This document shows, one piece after another, positions 12,248 through 25,096 of a DNA stretch of 64,000 nt (positions are counted from its first letter, which is position 1; the number at the start of each line of letters is the position of its first letter). A model generated the notes under the pieces. It was not told where the DNA came from. It made no database searches and was given only the letters and a program-made list of their open reading frames with translations. The DNA lies in the NCBI GenBank assembly GCA_000181795.3, contig CM012953.1:5538312-5602311 (forward strand), read 5' to 3'. The translations under genes were made by a program, and so were the position numbers. The stretch is from Trichinella spiralis (taxonomy: Eukaryota > Nematoda > Enoplea > Trichinellida > Trichinellidae).

Positions 12248-13763
12248 GCAAAGTCCCCTGTTAGCCCTTGCATGCTTATTTTAATTCATATTACGGATTT
12301 GGGTTTTAATTACATTAATTTTAACAAAGATCTATTGAAACATACATTTCAAGAAATGTTTTGCATACTTTTTTAAAATCAATTTGAATGCATGAAAAAG
12401 CTATACAGATTGTTCAAATTTTTGAAGAATTTTGTGCTGTAAATAAAAATAATTTATTTTGGAATTGAGTTCAAGTTTCAGAAATTGAATTAAATTAAAT
12501 TAAACTGAAGAAAATGTTTGTTCCATAACTACTTTATATTTTATGCTATAGAATGATTGAAACGTTTCTTTGTTATCGAATTAAATACTTATTCAAAAAA
12601 CAGCTCTGTAATGAACTTCATTATCCGTTTTTATTCTTGCAATTGAAAAAATAAGCATATTGAAATATTTTTTAATGTGAATATGTATAAGTTTTTGGTA
12701 CTTTGGATTGAATATTTGCAGTGATATATTTTACCAATTTATTTTATTTTATTTAATTATGCATTTCGTGATTGCGCACTTCATTATTTACACTAATGAA
12801 TAAGCTAAACTCCGACGTGAATGCAAATTTACATAAAGAATCAAATTAGATCAAATATTCATGCATATAGAGTATGATTGCAAGTAAATTAATGCTCAAA
12901 TTGTGAAAAAAATGAATGTTTGAAAATTAAACAAAAATATTTTAAATATTAGAAATGACAAATAAATTATCATGATTTATTTTGAAGAAGACAACAAACA
13001 GAATATAGTGGAGAATATTTTTGAAATGGAAAAAGCAAATAGAGGAATAAAAATGAAATTTTTTTCAATCAACGAGCATTAAAGTGAGTTATGAATTATA
13101 ATATTTTAATTGTGTTTATAATGAAAAATTCGACAAAGTTGAATAATCGTACAGCGATTGATTTTTGGAATTATTTCAGAAGTGATCCTTCTATATATTG
13201 GAACTGACGATCAATTTAACAGCTGAACAGTTAAGTCTTCTGGAATTTAAGATAAACACGGAAGAGTTAGAAAGCGACATGAAGGAAAGTGATCTATTTG
13301 ACGCAGTGTAAAAATCACTTTATCACCATCACGCACTTTGAACCGGAAATATTGAATGCTTTTGCTTAAGCAGGCCTTATACATACATACATATATATAT
13401 ATATATGTATGATAAATTTTGAATAAAGATGTTCCTCACATTAAATATAGAATAAGTACTCTTCTTTTAAATGGTGACACTTAAAAGTGATTACTGAAAG
13501 CAGCGGAAGCAAATTCTGCACGTTAGTTTTATCCACTTTCTTCTATCAATATCAATAAGATTGATTATAAATTAGAAATTTTAAAGAGAATCAAAAACAG
13601 CATGACATAGCCTTATAAACATGAAGAGGATGCAGCATTAAAATCCCTGATTCAGCATTCTTACTTTGCATTGGAAAACAACAACAACGACGACGACAAT
13701 ACAAGCATACATTTCACTTGATTCTGTGGTTTTGCATTTGTTAACTGCTAAGTAAATTGCAAT
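12248..13763. other. Spacer between U1 snRNA and glutamate decarboxylase
   Basis: AT-rich, with the U1 upstream control region at its left end and the decarboxylase promoter at its right. Coding-like short frames at 12972-13311 are listed separately. Confidence 0.5.
12972..13311 (+). pseudogene. Cluster of short coding-like frames, possible gene relic or small gene
   Basis: Three adjacent plus-strand frames show non-random, acidic or aromatic composition unlike the flanks. They are 12972-13082 (36 codons, MIYFEEDNKQNIVENIFEME...), 13121-13207 (28 codons ending in FWNYFRSDPSIYWN) and 13198-13311 (37 codons, LELTINLTAEQLSLLEF... ending in DLFDAV). An AATAAA follows near 13420. The second and third overlap in different frames, as if one reading frame were shifted. 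I find no splice arrangement that joins all three. It may be a decayed host gene, an unassembled small gene or chance. No family recognised. Confidence 0.2.
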
Positions 13764-16700
13764 ATGAATACTAGTGAAAACAGAATGATTGAAGAAAATC
13801 AAAAATTAATGGAAAATAAATTTTACAATGGTAAGCATTTTATTTTTATAATTAACATTTTAAACATTAATCACTGAATAAAATGATTAATAATAATCGA
13901 ATCATAGTTGCTGCCAAAAAGAAATAGAAAACAGTCCGTTATTTTTTAAACATAAAACAAAAAGATACACTTTAAACAGTTACATTTAGATTTGACATAT
14001 TTGTCATATGTTGGCATACTAAATGAAAGTTATTAGCTAAGCTTGACGAATAATAAATAAAGGATTAAATTGGAAAAAAAATTTTACAGTTTGCTTAGTT
14101 AATCTAATGTTTAATAAATTATAAATTTAAGAAAATATTACAATGTTTTAAAATATTCAGTAGTGAATGTTATTACTTATATTGAATGCATTTAACAATT
14201 TTTCTTTTTTAGATATTTTACCATTAAATCGAAGTGGATGGTTGACAACTGAGATGTTTATAAAAGCAGTAGTAGATCTACTTTTAGAGTTTATCAAAGA
14301 AACCAACAATCCCAACACGAAGGTTATTAATTTTCACCATCCTACAGAATTAATTGCTAAACTTGATCTCCGAATTCCAATAAATCCGACAAGTCTGCAG
14401 AAAGTTATTGAAGATTGCAAAGAAGTATTAAAATATCAAGTTCGAACAGGTAAATAAATGAATATTAATAAAGCATATATTAACTGTTCTATTAAGTAAA
14501 ATATTGTCAGTTTGCAATGCATACACAACGAATCCTACATTACTTTTGCTACGGATAATGTACATCAAAATCAAAACAGTTCAAACATGTATTTTCACTT
14601 TAAATGATAATACTTTTCATTCACTTAACAATATGTGGATAATTAGTTAAATATATTAAATTAAACGCTGTCTGACTTTTTTAAATATTACTAATCACGG
14701 AATGCTTCTCAACATTACTATTCATATAGCAATGAATTAATTTTTTCAAGTTTTTAAAATATCTCAAAATATTAAGAAATTTTTAAGCAAAATGATATAT
14801 TGAAAATTGACATTTAAACAATAATGAAAATTTTTAAATAAATCTAAAGCTATTGTGAATTATTTGATCTAATGTTGTTCGATAATAAAGTTGAGTGATA
14901 AATTTTTGATATTTTAAAATTCACTACTTTTTATTTTAGGACACCCACGATTTTTTAATCAGCTTTCTACAGGACTTGACTTGATAAGTATGATTGGTGA
15001 ATGGCTGACAGCTACTGTGAACACAAACATGTACATGACACTGCACAAAATATAACTTTCATAAAAATTTTGAACGAAACAAACACTTAAACTTTATACT
15101 TTGTTTAATTATTACATTTGATATATGATTTATTTTATAATTTCACATACAATTTATATTAGAATAATATTTGTTTTTGCAATGATAGAACTGTTTAGTT
15201 TTTTATTTAAGCTGAAAAATTTTTTTAATTTTTTTAGGTTTACTTATGAAATTTCACCAGTATTTGTTCTCATGGAAAAAGAAATCATTGAAACAATGTG
15301 TGAAATTGTCGGCTGGCCGCCTGGAAAACGAGACGGAATATTCAGTCCAGGTGGAGCAATATCTAATTTATACGCCGTAAATGCTGCAAGACATTACATG
15401 TTTCCACGCTGCAAGGCGATTGGGATGGTTGAAACTCCAAATTTGGCAATGTTTACTTCTGAAGACGTAAATCTGTTTATCATTTTGTAATCAAATTTGA
15501 AAATAATCATAATTGATAAATATTGGACAATAGAAAAATAATACAAATAAAATTAATGAGTGACGTAAAAGTAATAAGTGATATTATAAATAAAATATAC
15601 AGTGTCAGCATAGCGTAGAATTTGATTTTTAAATTTATAATAATGAAATATTTAGGCGATGAAATTTTTGCCTGAAAAATGTTAAGAATTTGTCGAAGAT
15701 CTGACGATAAATTTCATTCATTTCATTTTGTAATACTTTCAAGATCTTTATTTTAGAGTCATTATTCAATAAGAGGTGCTGCAGCACTTGTAGGAATTGG
15801 TGTTGACAACTGCTTTCCTATTCCTGTAGATGAAAAGTACGTTAATTGAAATATTCTTTCCCTCCTTTTATTTCTTTAAATGAAAATTGCATACAATTAC
15901 TATTTGAACTATTCTGCTTATATTTATATAATAATTAAGTGTACAATGTATTGTGTTATTTTATTTATTCGTTTTAATAGAATAATGTTTTTATATTAGA
16001 GGGAAGATGATTCCAAGTAAATTGGAGGAAGAAGTTATTTTGGCAAAGAAAAATGGATATGTACCATTTTTCGTGTGTGCAGTAGGCGGAACTACTGTCT
16101 ACGGTGCATTTGATCCAATAAATGAGATCGCTAATATATGCAAGAAATACAGAATGTGGCTTCACGTTGATGTAAGGCATAAATTTAAATTTCTTTAGTA
16201 AGCTTCAAATGTTTCAGGCTGCATGGGGTGGTGGAATACTTTTGTCCAAGAAACATCGACATCTGGCAAATGGTATAGAGAAGTAAGCTTTAAATTCGCA
16301 ATAATTTCAACACAACAGAGCACTGCAATCAATTATTTTCATAAATATTAATGCACATTTGAAATTCCTTAATTCGGAAAAAGATATTTTTTAACTTTTA
16401 CATTCATACATATATATATATTTTTTTTTATTTATTTATAAGATAAGCTGTAAGACATTTTTATCCAACAAATAGAAATCAATAAGTTCATTTTAATTAT
16501 TTGTAGAGCTGATTCAGTAACTTGGAACCCTCATAAGTTAATGGGGGCGCTTCTCCAGTGTTCAGCTTGTTTAATTTGTCACGAGGTATGCAGTTTTTTA
16601 ATATGCTAATTTTGAAACTGAAATGAAAATATAATAATTAAAGGGCTTGCTATTTCAATGCAATCAAATGTGTGCTGATTATCTCTTTCAACAAGATAAG

Positions 16701-17768
16701 CCATATGATGTGAGTTATGACAGCGGAGACAAAGCAATTCAGTGTGGACGTCATAATGACGTTTTCAAATTATGGATAATGTGGAGAGCCAAGGTAATTT
16801 TGACCAAGGTCAAATTTTATTTAAAATTAACATTATTTCATGACTGATGGCAGATATTTCACTTAATTTCGTACATTAAAAAATGTTACTTAATTTAGAA
16901 TTACATCATATTATAAGTTAGTTTTTCATATATTTGTAATATATCTAATATATCTATCTATCTATTTATATATCGAGGAAATTGCTGAATGTTATATGAA
17001 ATAAAGTAATAGTTAACGAAATTGAAATGTTTGGTTCAAAACAGAATAAAATATAAAACTTGAAAATACAGAAGCTACTTTCTATTATTAATTATTAGAA
17101 GAATATTAAAAGTTATGAGTATTAAAAGAAATTAATTAAATTAAATTGCAGTAAATTAACACACACATACATATATATATGAATTTGTTTCTAATTATTT
17201 ATTTCATGTTTAGGGTATGAATGGCTTTGAACAGCAAGTAAATCGTTTAATGGAATTGGCGAAGTATTTCACAGAAAAGATAAAGAAAACACCAGGATAT
17301 GAGTTGATAATGGAAAATGTAACTATGACTATGCTTAACTAACTACCAACTGTTGTGTTTAATTTTCAGTAATTTTTTTAAGCCAGAATTTCTGAATATC
17401 TGTTTTTGGTATGTACCGAAAAATGTACGACATCTTGAAAGTACTGAAAAGAAAGCTAGGCTAGACAAGGTAAACTGCAACTCAGTCATCCATCAGTTGA
17501 TTACAATTCAATCATTAATAAATAATAAATGGAATTTGTTTCTGTGTTTTGTTAATTTGAAGTTGAATGTTTAGCATAAAACAATGTTTTTCAGGTAGCT
17601 CCAAAAATAAAAGCTAAAATGATGTCATCGGGAAGTACAATGGTCGGTTACCAGCCGGACAAAGATAAACCAAACTTTTTTCGTATGATAATTTCAAATC
17701 CTGCAACAACATACGAAGATTTGGATTTTTTCATCGAAGAAATTATTCGACTTGGAGAATCATTGTAA
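13764..17768 (+). CDS. unc-25: Glutamate decarboxylase (GABA synthesis)
   Basis: Twelve exons: 13764-13830, 14213-14449, 14940-15030, 15238-15466, 15757-15836, 16000-16171, 16218-16282, 16507-16585, 16644-16793, 17214-17318, 17383-17469 and 17595-17768. They join in frame to 511 residues. The enzyme converts glutamate to GABA with pyridoxal phosphate, in the cytosol of GABA neurons. Diagnostic segments: [49 protein letters not shown]-type substrate loop as [21 protein letters not shown] with the PLP-ring Asp; and TWNPHKLMG, whose Lys codon is 16535-16537. Length and order match animal GAD65/67 without their long N-terminal targeting region. Exon 11 must use the AAG acceptor at 17381-17382, because the nearer CAG upstream would break the frame. 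Several introns exceed 300 bases (13831-14212, 14450-14939, 16794-17213) and hold nothing else. Confidence 0.97.
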
Positions 17769-18005
17769 AAAGAAAAAATCAACAATTTGTGCACAATTTT
17801 AACAATTGATATTATTATGCAAATTGTCTGAGTTGTAGTCGTTGAAGGTAGAGTTGGTATTTTTGTATTTTGGAAAAAGAATCTGCACTCGTTTGTAATT
17901 TTATTAGAATTTGTACGCAATTATACTTAATAATAATATATTAGTGAGAGAAAATAAGTAAGTTATTTTGCAACTAGTGGAATCTCAAGTAGAACTTGCT
18001 GTGTA

Positions 18006-18037
<32 letters not shown>

Positions 18038-18191
18038 GTATGACAGAATAAAAAAGTGATCTAAATACTGGTTGCTAAAAATTTCATCAATTTGCATTAA
18101 TAAATTGGAAAAAAAGAGAAAAGAAAAGAAAAAAATCCGTATAAAATGACCGCAAATAAATCACGGAAATTTTCACCCGTTGAAAATGTTA
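17769..18191. other. Convergent 3' region of the decarboxylase and tau-like genes
   Basis: Only 423 bases separate the two stop codons. AATAAA at 18047-18052 (plus) suits the decarboxylase. TTTATT at 17900-17905 (AATAAA on minus) suits the tau-like gene. If both are used, the two 3' UTRs overlap antisense by roughly 150 bases. Confidence 0.5.
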
Positions 18192-21100
18192 TCAATTTTG
18201 TTGCTGCATCGGTTGTTGCGCTGCTGCTGCTGCTGCTGCTTGGTCAGCCGGAGCTTCTACTACAGTAATTTCTTTCTTTTTCGTTATACCGATGTCATAT
18301 TTCGGCGATGCTTTAGATTTGAAATCAACTTTCTGTTCAAATATCTGAAATTATTTTAATAAAACTAATTTGCATATTCAAAATGAAGTTTTTTGTTTAA
18401 AAAATATCTACTTTGACATTGCCACCTGCAGGCTTGTGTTTTATATTATCCATGGAACCAATCTTTGATTTGGCATTTTTGAAATTCAGCTTTTGATTAA
18501 AAATCTGAAAGAGGAAAATTTCAAATTAATTTTTTTTTCAATTGAAATAATAAGTTTAGAGGAGGGGGAGGGGGAGGAGGGAAACAGAATAAAATATTAG
18601 TTGAAGTTTTCTACTTGAACTCGACCAGTTGTTGTAGGCTTGTGCTGAGCATTTTCTAAAGAGCCAACTTTTGCTTTAACATTCCACTCCAATTTACGTG
18701 ATTCAATCTGCTTAGCGCCAGTAGTAGTAGTAGTAGTAGGAGCCGCAGCTTTTTTTGCTGTTGCTGAATCATTTTTTGCAATTGGTTTCTTCTCTAGCGA
18801 ATTTGACTAAAATGTAAATTGCAACAGATGCATATTCTTCAAAAACAACACCCATCCAACAATTATACATAATAATGCAAATGATGAATACTATTTTTAA
18901 AATTAATTGAAATAATATTTCATAAAAATTTTGGACGACTTAAAATATCATTGAATTTTTCACATCGAAACATCTAAGATGTGTGTATAATTTTTTCATT
19001 CTTTTTGGCTACTAATAAGATTGTAAATTATATAATAACAGATATTTGTTTTGAAGAGAAAATTTGATGATGATTAAAATCCAAAAAATAAAAAAAATAT
19101 TCATTCACTTTCAAAGCGCCGTTTGTCATATATTTCGAATCAGTTTTATGTACTGTCGACGGTGATTTTGCTGTAGGACATTTTGCAGTGATGATGGAAG
19201 AAGATTTAAAAGTAGTCGACGTAGGTGCAGTTGATTTTAATAAATTTTTGCTTGCTGCCGTTCTGGAAGAAACAGTTGCTGCTGCTGTTGTTGTTCTTGG
19301 TGCTGTTCTTGTTGCTGTTGTTCCAGTACTACTTACCAAAGGAGAAGAAGTAGCCTACAAATTTAAAAGTTGAATTTGGTTTAAATTTTAATCGAATGAA
19401 ACAAACCTCTTTTGCATTATGAATATATAAGAGTAAAATTTTTGAAAAACAATTATATTTTTAGATCAAAAAATGAATAATAAATTAACATACCGTTTTT
19501 CGTCCAGAAGATTTTGAATTGACTGGACGAGAAGAGGAAGCTACTTTACCGCCAGTGGTAGTAGTTTTGGAAGTTTGCTTTAAATTTTGATGATTCGATG
19601 AGATTTTTGACGTTGTTGCTGTAGCTGGAAATTAAATGATGAATACAGTATGAAGCGAAACAATTTTAAACTTTTCAATAACTAGCCTTACCACTTTCAC
19701 AACGAGGCTTAATTAAAGCAGAAGCTTCTTTCTTCTTGTTGTTACTATTATCATTGGGAATTTTTTTAGTTGCCACAGTGGGTTTCATTTCGACAGGCTG
19801 TTGTTGTTCTGTTGTAGTATTGTCAGTTGTTTTCGATGGTTCAGTAATTATTGTCGATGGTGTAAAGACAATTTCAGCAGAATCGGATTTTGACAATATT
19901 TTATCAACTTCTTCTGCTTCTACATTTTGGAAATGCTTGACCAAATGATGATCAACAGGTGGCAATTCAGTATGAGTTTCTGTATGAGATGCAACAGGCT
20001 GGACATTCGAATCTGGTTTAATGTCATTTTCAACTATTTCAACGTTTTCTGAAGGTTCAGAATAACCGACTTCACTTATTGCAGATATTTGTCCTGATAA
20101 TTCTGGTGATTTGGCCAATATCGTTTCGGTTTTCACTACAGAGCTGCTGTTCACTTCAGCTGCTGCTGATAACAATTGCTTGTCAATAATACTGGATGCT
20201 TTCGAATCAACTGGATCATTGGATATTGACAAAGGATCAAATAATGGGGAGAAATTATGGGATGTAGATGAAAAATTTTCCAAAGTTTTCTGCACAACAA
20301 CATGCTGTGGTGGTTTGGAAAGATCAGCAACATCATCCACTGTCAGTAAGGTGGTGGAAGAATGGTTCTCTGCATTATCATTTGTGCAAGTGTTTTTTGG
20401 ATTAAATGGACTATTTTGTTGGCTTGTTAACAGTCCAATGTTGTTGCTGTCAAACGCTGGCTTATGAACAACGCTATTTTCAATGTCAGCCAAATTGATG
20501 CTAGCAACAGATTTCGCCAAAAATGTATAACTGGTACTGTCAGTCAGTTCGGGACGAACCATTTCAATCGATTTTTTCATTTCCTCTGATGCATCAAAAT
20601 TCACCAGATTTCCTTCTTCATCTTTTACTTTGGAAGTCAACTAAAAATGACACATTAAATTTTTTTTTCTTTAATTCTTTTCTTATTTACTCACATCGGT
20701 ATTTTGATTATTATTATCCATGTTCACAGTTTCATTTTTGTCCATATTTTGTGTTTCACTATTTAGAGAATCTACAAAAAGAAAAAAAGGGTAAAATTTA
20801 TAATCGAATTTCCATTGGATAATAATTTTTTTAATTAATTTTTCAATGAAAATTTCATGCATAAATCAAAATATCAAACGAAAAATTGCAGTTATTGTTG
20901 TTTTAGAAAAAAATAGCAAAGCATCATTGGCATATTTCAGCCACTTTAGGCATCAGAGCATTTATTAATTGGTGTAGATATTTTGTAAAAAAATATATTT
21001 GAATATATTTTCATGAATAGAACTAATGGACTAGAGATTTCCTTTTATAATACAAATAAATTTATATTTTGTTATGCATTATTCTAATTATTATTATTAT

Positions 21101-23510
21101 ACTGAAAAATTGAATATAAAAATTAGAATTCTCATTAATATTTCATGTTGGTAAAAATAATCATGCATCGTTAATGTTAATAATTTAAACAACAACAACA
21201 ACAGTAATAATAAAAGCAATAAATTTACCAATGGAAAATGTTAAATGATCAATAAATATTGAGAATGTAGAATGCAAACTGAATGAATCAGTAGTAGTAG
21301 TAGTAGTCAAGACAGTTTATTTTTATGAGAGGTGAAAATACAATTATTCGATCAGATCAAATTGTGTTGAAAATGAACGTTCTGAACAATATATATATAT
21401 AGTCAAGTGAATAAAGAAGCAAGCAAAGCATAAGTGCAAGAACTAGTTGGAAACATAAATCGTATTGCATGCAGGTCAATAAAGTCTAGCAGCCTTCATT
21501 CTTTAGTCAACATGTCACCTCTTTTGCTGTTCAAATTTAGAAAAACTAGACGAAAAAGAGCATTATATTATTATTATTATTTTCAACACAATTAAATTAT
21601 GCTTTTAATATGAAATTAATTATCGATGCAATTAAGAAAAGAATTTTCATTTTTTAATAATTAAATAAAAACAAATCAATACACAAAACTGATCAACATC
21701 AATTTATCCATCTGTCTGTCTGTTATTACAAGCTATACGCAAAATTTTCTTTTTCTTTTAAAGAGGCTTTTTGATCATTAGTTATTCCATCTTGCAATTG
21801 ATGTCAAAGAGAACAACCATTGTCAATTGCTTTCGCCAGATGGGCTCTTTACGCTCCAACAAAATATGTTTATTATATTTTTATGACTCATAATAATATA
21901 TTTTACAAACAAAAATATAACCAAACACTTCAAAATGCATTATTCAATTACAAATTATTATATACTACTTACCATAACGAAAATATTAATATCAAGTAAA
22001 ATCAGATTTTAAAAAAATTGCCCAAATATTCTACATGAAATATAACTAAATTGGAATAAAATTTTAAAAGTACAATTGATCAATAGTTACAGTATTTGCA
22101 TATTCATTTTTAATTTATCCAATATCAAATGACTCAACCCAATATGAATTCTTTTTCCAATTTTGTGAAACTGAAACTCCCGAACAAACAAGTAATGATG
22201 AATAGAAAATAACATTTCAAAAACCAACATACATTACATGGAATGAAATTTGAAAATGAACAATTTTATTCATATAACAAACATTTTGACAAGTGAAATC
22301 AATCGAGGCATCGATTTTGATTTTTCAAATCATTCACACACAAAAATATTAAATGTCTTAATTGAAATATTTCACTGAACTTATCCTGTGCAAATTAATA
22401 TCGAATAGAAAAAGAAATACACGTGCATAATTGGCGTAGGTTTTGTCTATTAAATAAACAACTTAAAACTTCTGAAGGTATTCAAATAAAATATAGTGAA
22501 TTAATTGATCAGTTGTTGTTTCAAGTTTCACACATTTTTGAAATATCAATGAAAATAGAAAGTGATTTAATAAGATGAAACAATGTTCATCAAGTTATGC
22601 GCACCATCAGATCAGCATTGAACGTTGACGATGCGAAGCAATATGCAAATGTGGTGTAATTGTAATAAATATTTTCCACATGCAATAATTGATACAAAAC
22701 GAAGTAGAGATTTCGTTTGATAGAACAATTTTTTGTGAAACAATAAAGAAAAATGAAATAAAAATTACCAAATTTATAAACAAAGCTGACATGAATCACT
22801 TAAATGATCACTTTCAACTTGGAATTTGGTAAAGAGAATATTTCAATAGTAAACATAAAGTATAGCGTAGTATATAATACAGTAACTTTTTGTTTGCTTC
22901 AGGTAATGCACAGTTAACTTAATCATCAACTTAACGAGGGAAATATTACAATTTGAACAAGAAAAGGAGAATATATTTAAAAAAAAATCAACTATAACTA
23001 CCATATAAAAAATATTCAATATTCTACTAGTGTTTCATCATTTAGCAGTGGTAGTAGGGTATGAGCTATTGATCAACGAGAAAAAATTGATTGACATTTG
23101 TTAGTGAGATTTTGCAACAACAACAATGATAACAAATGACACATACACACACAGTGTAAAAGTGAACAAAAAGAAAAAGTTTAAATTTTAAACTGCAGAC
23201 AATAAGCAAGAAAAATAAATAAATAAATAAACAATAATAAGAGAAAAATGAAAAGAGTAGAATTGTTGTTCTTTTCCACATGCAAAAGTTGAAGTTGAAT
23301 AAAAGGAAAGAAATAGGAAATCAATGGATTTTCTAGATGAAAAAATTTCATGTAAGTTTAATTAATTGGAGAGAATAAAATGAACACTATCAATATAGAA
23401 GAGTATAAAATTTATTGATGAAGTTAATAAATTGAATGAAAATACTTACAATTGATAAATTGTTCATTTAACGACGATGGTAATTGTTGATCAACAGGCG
23501 TAGTAGTCAT
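18192..23510 (-). CDS. ptl-1: Tau/MAP2/MAP4-family microtubule-associated protein (PTL-1)
   Basis: Eight exons on the minus strand: 23510-23450, 20771-20695, 20640-19692, 19624-19494, 19354-19109, 18806-18615, 18504-18412 and 18344-18192. They close to 633 residues. The protein stabilises microtubules, mainly in neurons. The N-terminal 350 residues are acidic and disordered. Exons 4-5 are Ser/Thr/Ala/Lys-rich, like the basic region ahead of tau repeats. Repeats follow: exon 6 holds KVGSLENAQHKPTTTGRVQ, exon 7 holds SKIGSMDNIKHKPAGGNVK, and exon 8 holds FEQKVDFKSKASPKYD, the usual tau C-flank. It then ends in an Ala/Gln tail. Exons 5, 6 and 7 all start and end in phase 0, so skipping keeps the frame. 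The first intron (20772-23449) is 2.7 kb. Longer than C. elegans PTL-1, mostly in the N-terminal projection. Confidence 0.95.
18557..18582 (+). repeat. G-rich tract in a tau-like intron
   Basis: Runs of G separated by A (GGAGGGGGAGGGGGAGGAGGG) on plus, so a long C/T tract in the sense intron ahead of the 93-nt repeat exon. It could fold as a two-tetrad G-quadruplex in DNA or act as a polypyrimidine regulator of splicing. Confidence 0.7.
20772..23449 (-). other. First intron of the tau-like gene
   Basis: 2.7 kb, AT-rich, with donor GTAAGT at 23449 and a pyrimidine-rich acceptor at 20772. A few GTA/ATT microsatellite patches. No nested gene recognised. Confidence 0.7.
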
Positions 23511-23793
23511 ATTTGAATATTGATGTGCTCAATTTTTGTTTTTGTGTTGAAAAATAAGAGATGAATACAAAGAATTTCGTCTGTATCTGAAAGCAATAAT
23601 GGATGACGAAAATGAAGAAGATAAAAGCTAATAAGATAAATAAATAAACAGCAAGTTAGCAAAGCAAAGCGAAGCAAAGCAGAATGAAGAAGCGAAGAAT
23701 AAGAAATAAACAAACACATACATACGCACACTTTTCAACAACGCTAATCAACGCCAAGAGAATGCAATAAGAGAGTCGAAGTCGGTTCGACTT

Positions 23794-23807
23794 GTGCCTA
23801 TGGTAAC
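23794..23807 (+). promoter_or_regulatory. X-box-like (RFX/DAF-19) motif
   Basis: GTGCCTATGGTAAC matches 13 of 14 positions of the nematode X-box consensus GTHNYYATRRNAAC. It lies about 285 bases upstream of the tau-like start codon. Single motif match only. Confidence 0.3.
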
Positions 23808-24056
23808 AAAATGGCAGCAGCGAATTGACGACCACTGCAAGCTGCCGTTGATTGACTGACAGACAGACCAAACACACAACCTGCTTTTCTATAATCTTTA
23901 ATATTTTTCATTTTAAAACTTTTTGTCTAATGTTGAATTTTTCATCTTTCATATTAATAATAAACAATTTAATTAATCAATATGAAATATTAAAATTTAT
24001 ACATACGAAAGTTGAAATTATTATTCTTCCTCTATCTATATATCAGTCAGTGTACA

Positions 24057-24077
24057 TGTGTGTGTGTGTGTGTGTGT
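24057..24077. repeat. (TG)n microsatellite
   Basis: About ten TG units. Confidence 0.95.
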
Positions 24078-25053
24078 TATGCTTGTAGTTTAACTTTTAA
24101 ATACAGCTAACTGCAACTGCGGTTAATTGTAATGATAATAATGAAAAATAGTATTGATTGTCAATGTCAATGAAAGAAAACGAGGCGGTTTTGTTCACTT
24201 GATCATCATGTTCAATTTTTATTGAATCATAAAGTAATGATGAATAAAATTGACTGGCATTTTGAATTTTGAAGTAAAACCGGCCAATACAACGACTACC
24301 GGTATGCAGATGGATATGTACACTGCACTGCGCACTTGCCACATTTTGCATTCATTTCTTCATTGGCGTCCTATTTGCGAGCTGCTCTCAATGAGCAAAT
24401 AAATAAATATACGCCAACCAATTGACCAAAACGTCGTTTCTTATTCAAGCACCACCAGTTCAATAAAATATCCCCTCTGACATCATACATGCATGCATAC
24501 ACACATACATGCACGACATTAGCCAACCGACCAGTCTACTCTATTCCAAACAAAAACCAATTCTTTCAACAAGCATTTATTGATAAAATTGTCGATTTTA
24601 TTCAAATTAATCATACCCAATATAGATGAATGTTATGTATTCATTTTTTCATATATTTTCTTTTTCTCCTTCTCTCTCTGGTTGATTTTGTTTTTCATAA
24701 ATTACAAATTTTACCAACTTATTAAAAGTTCAACTTTTACTAAATACAAATAAGCATGTTTGTTTGATAAAAAAATAATAAAAAGAAAATTCATTTCTCT
24801 TCTTCTTACTTGATGCTTGCTTCAACGATTGCCAATAACTGAACTGCTTCAATCTATCACAGCCAACGTTCAAACCAAATTAATCTTTCTCTTGTCCATT
24901 TGTTAAAAACTATTGAATTTATCTGTAGCCAAAAAATAATCACCATCCCACGTTCAATTCAATCAATTTTTTTCGACACACTGTTTACAGTGAAAATCAT
25001 TTCGAATATAATTTAAATATTCAAAAAAAAATTAACTTGACAATTTTAAAAAT

Positions 25054-25096
25054 TCCCCCCCCCCCTCCTCCTCCTCTCCCTCCCCTCTCCTCCCCT
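25054..25096. repeat. Homopyrimidine C/T tract, G-quadruplex candidate
   Basis: Twelve or so consecutive C followed by CTC/CCT blocks, 43 bases without a purine. The minus strand has at least four runs of three or more G, so it can form a G-quadruplex or H-DNA. It is strikingly GC-rich for this window. Confidence 0.85.

Noticed and set aside
12182-12376. 64-codon plus-strand open frame and its minus counterpart (11991-12209)
   Set aside because: Both lie across the U1 snRNA gene and are by-products of its sequence.
24097-24351. 84-codon minus-strand frame upstream of the tau-like gene
   Set aside because: No family resemblance; it sits in a promoter-like region and no splice join was found.
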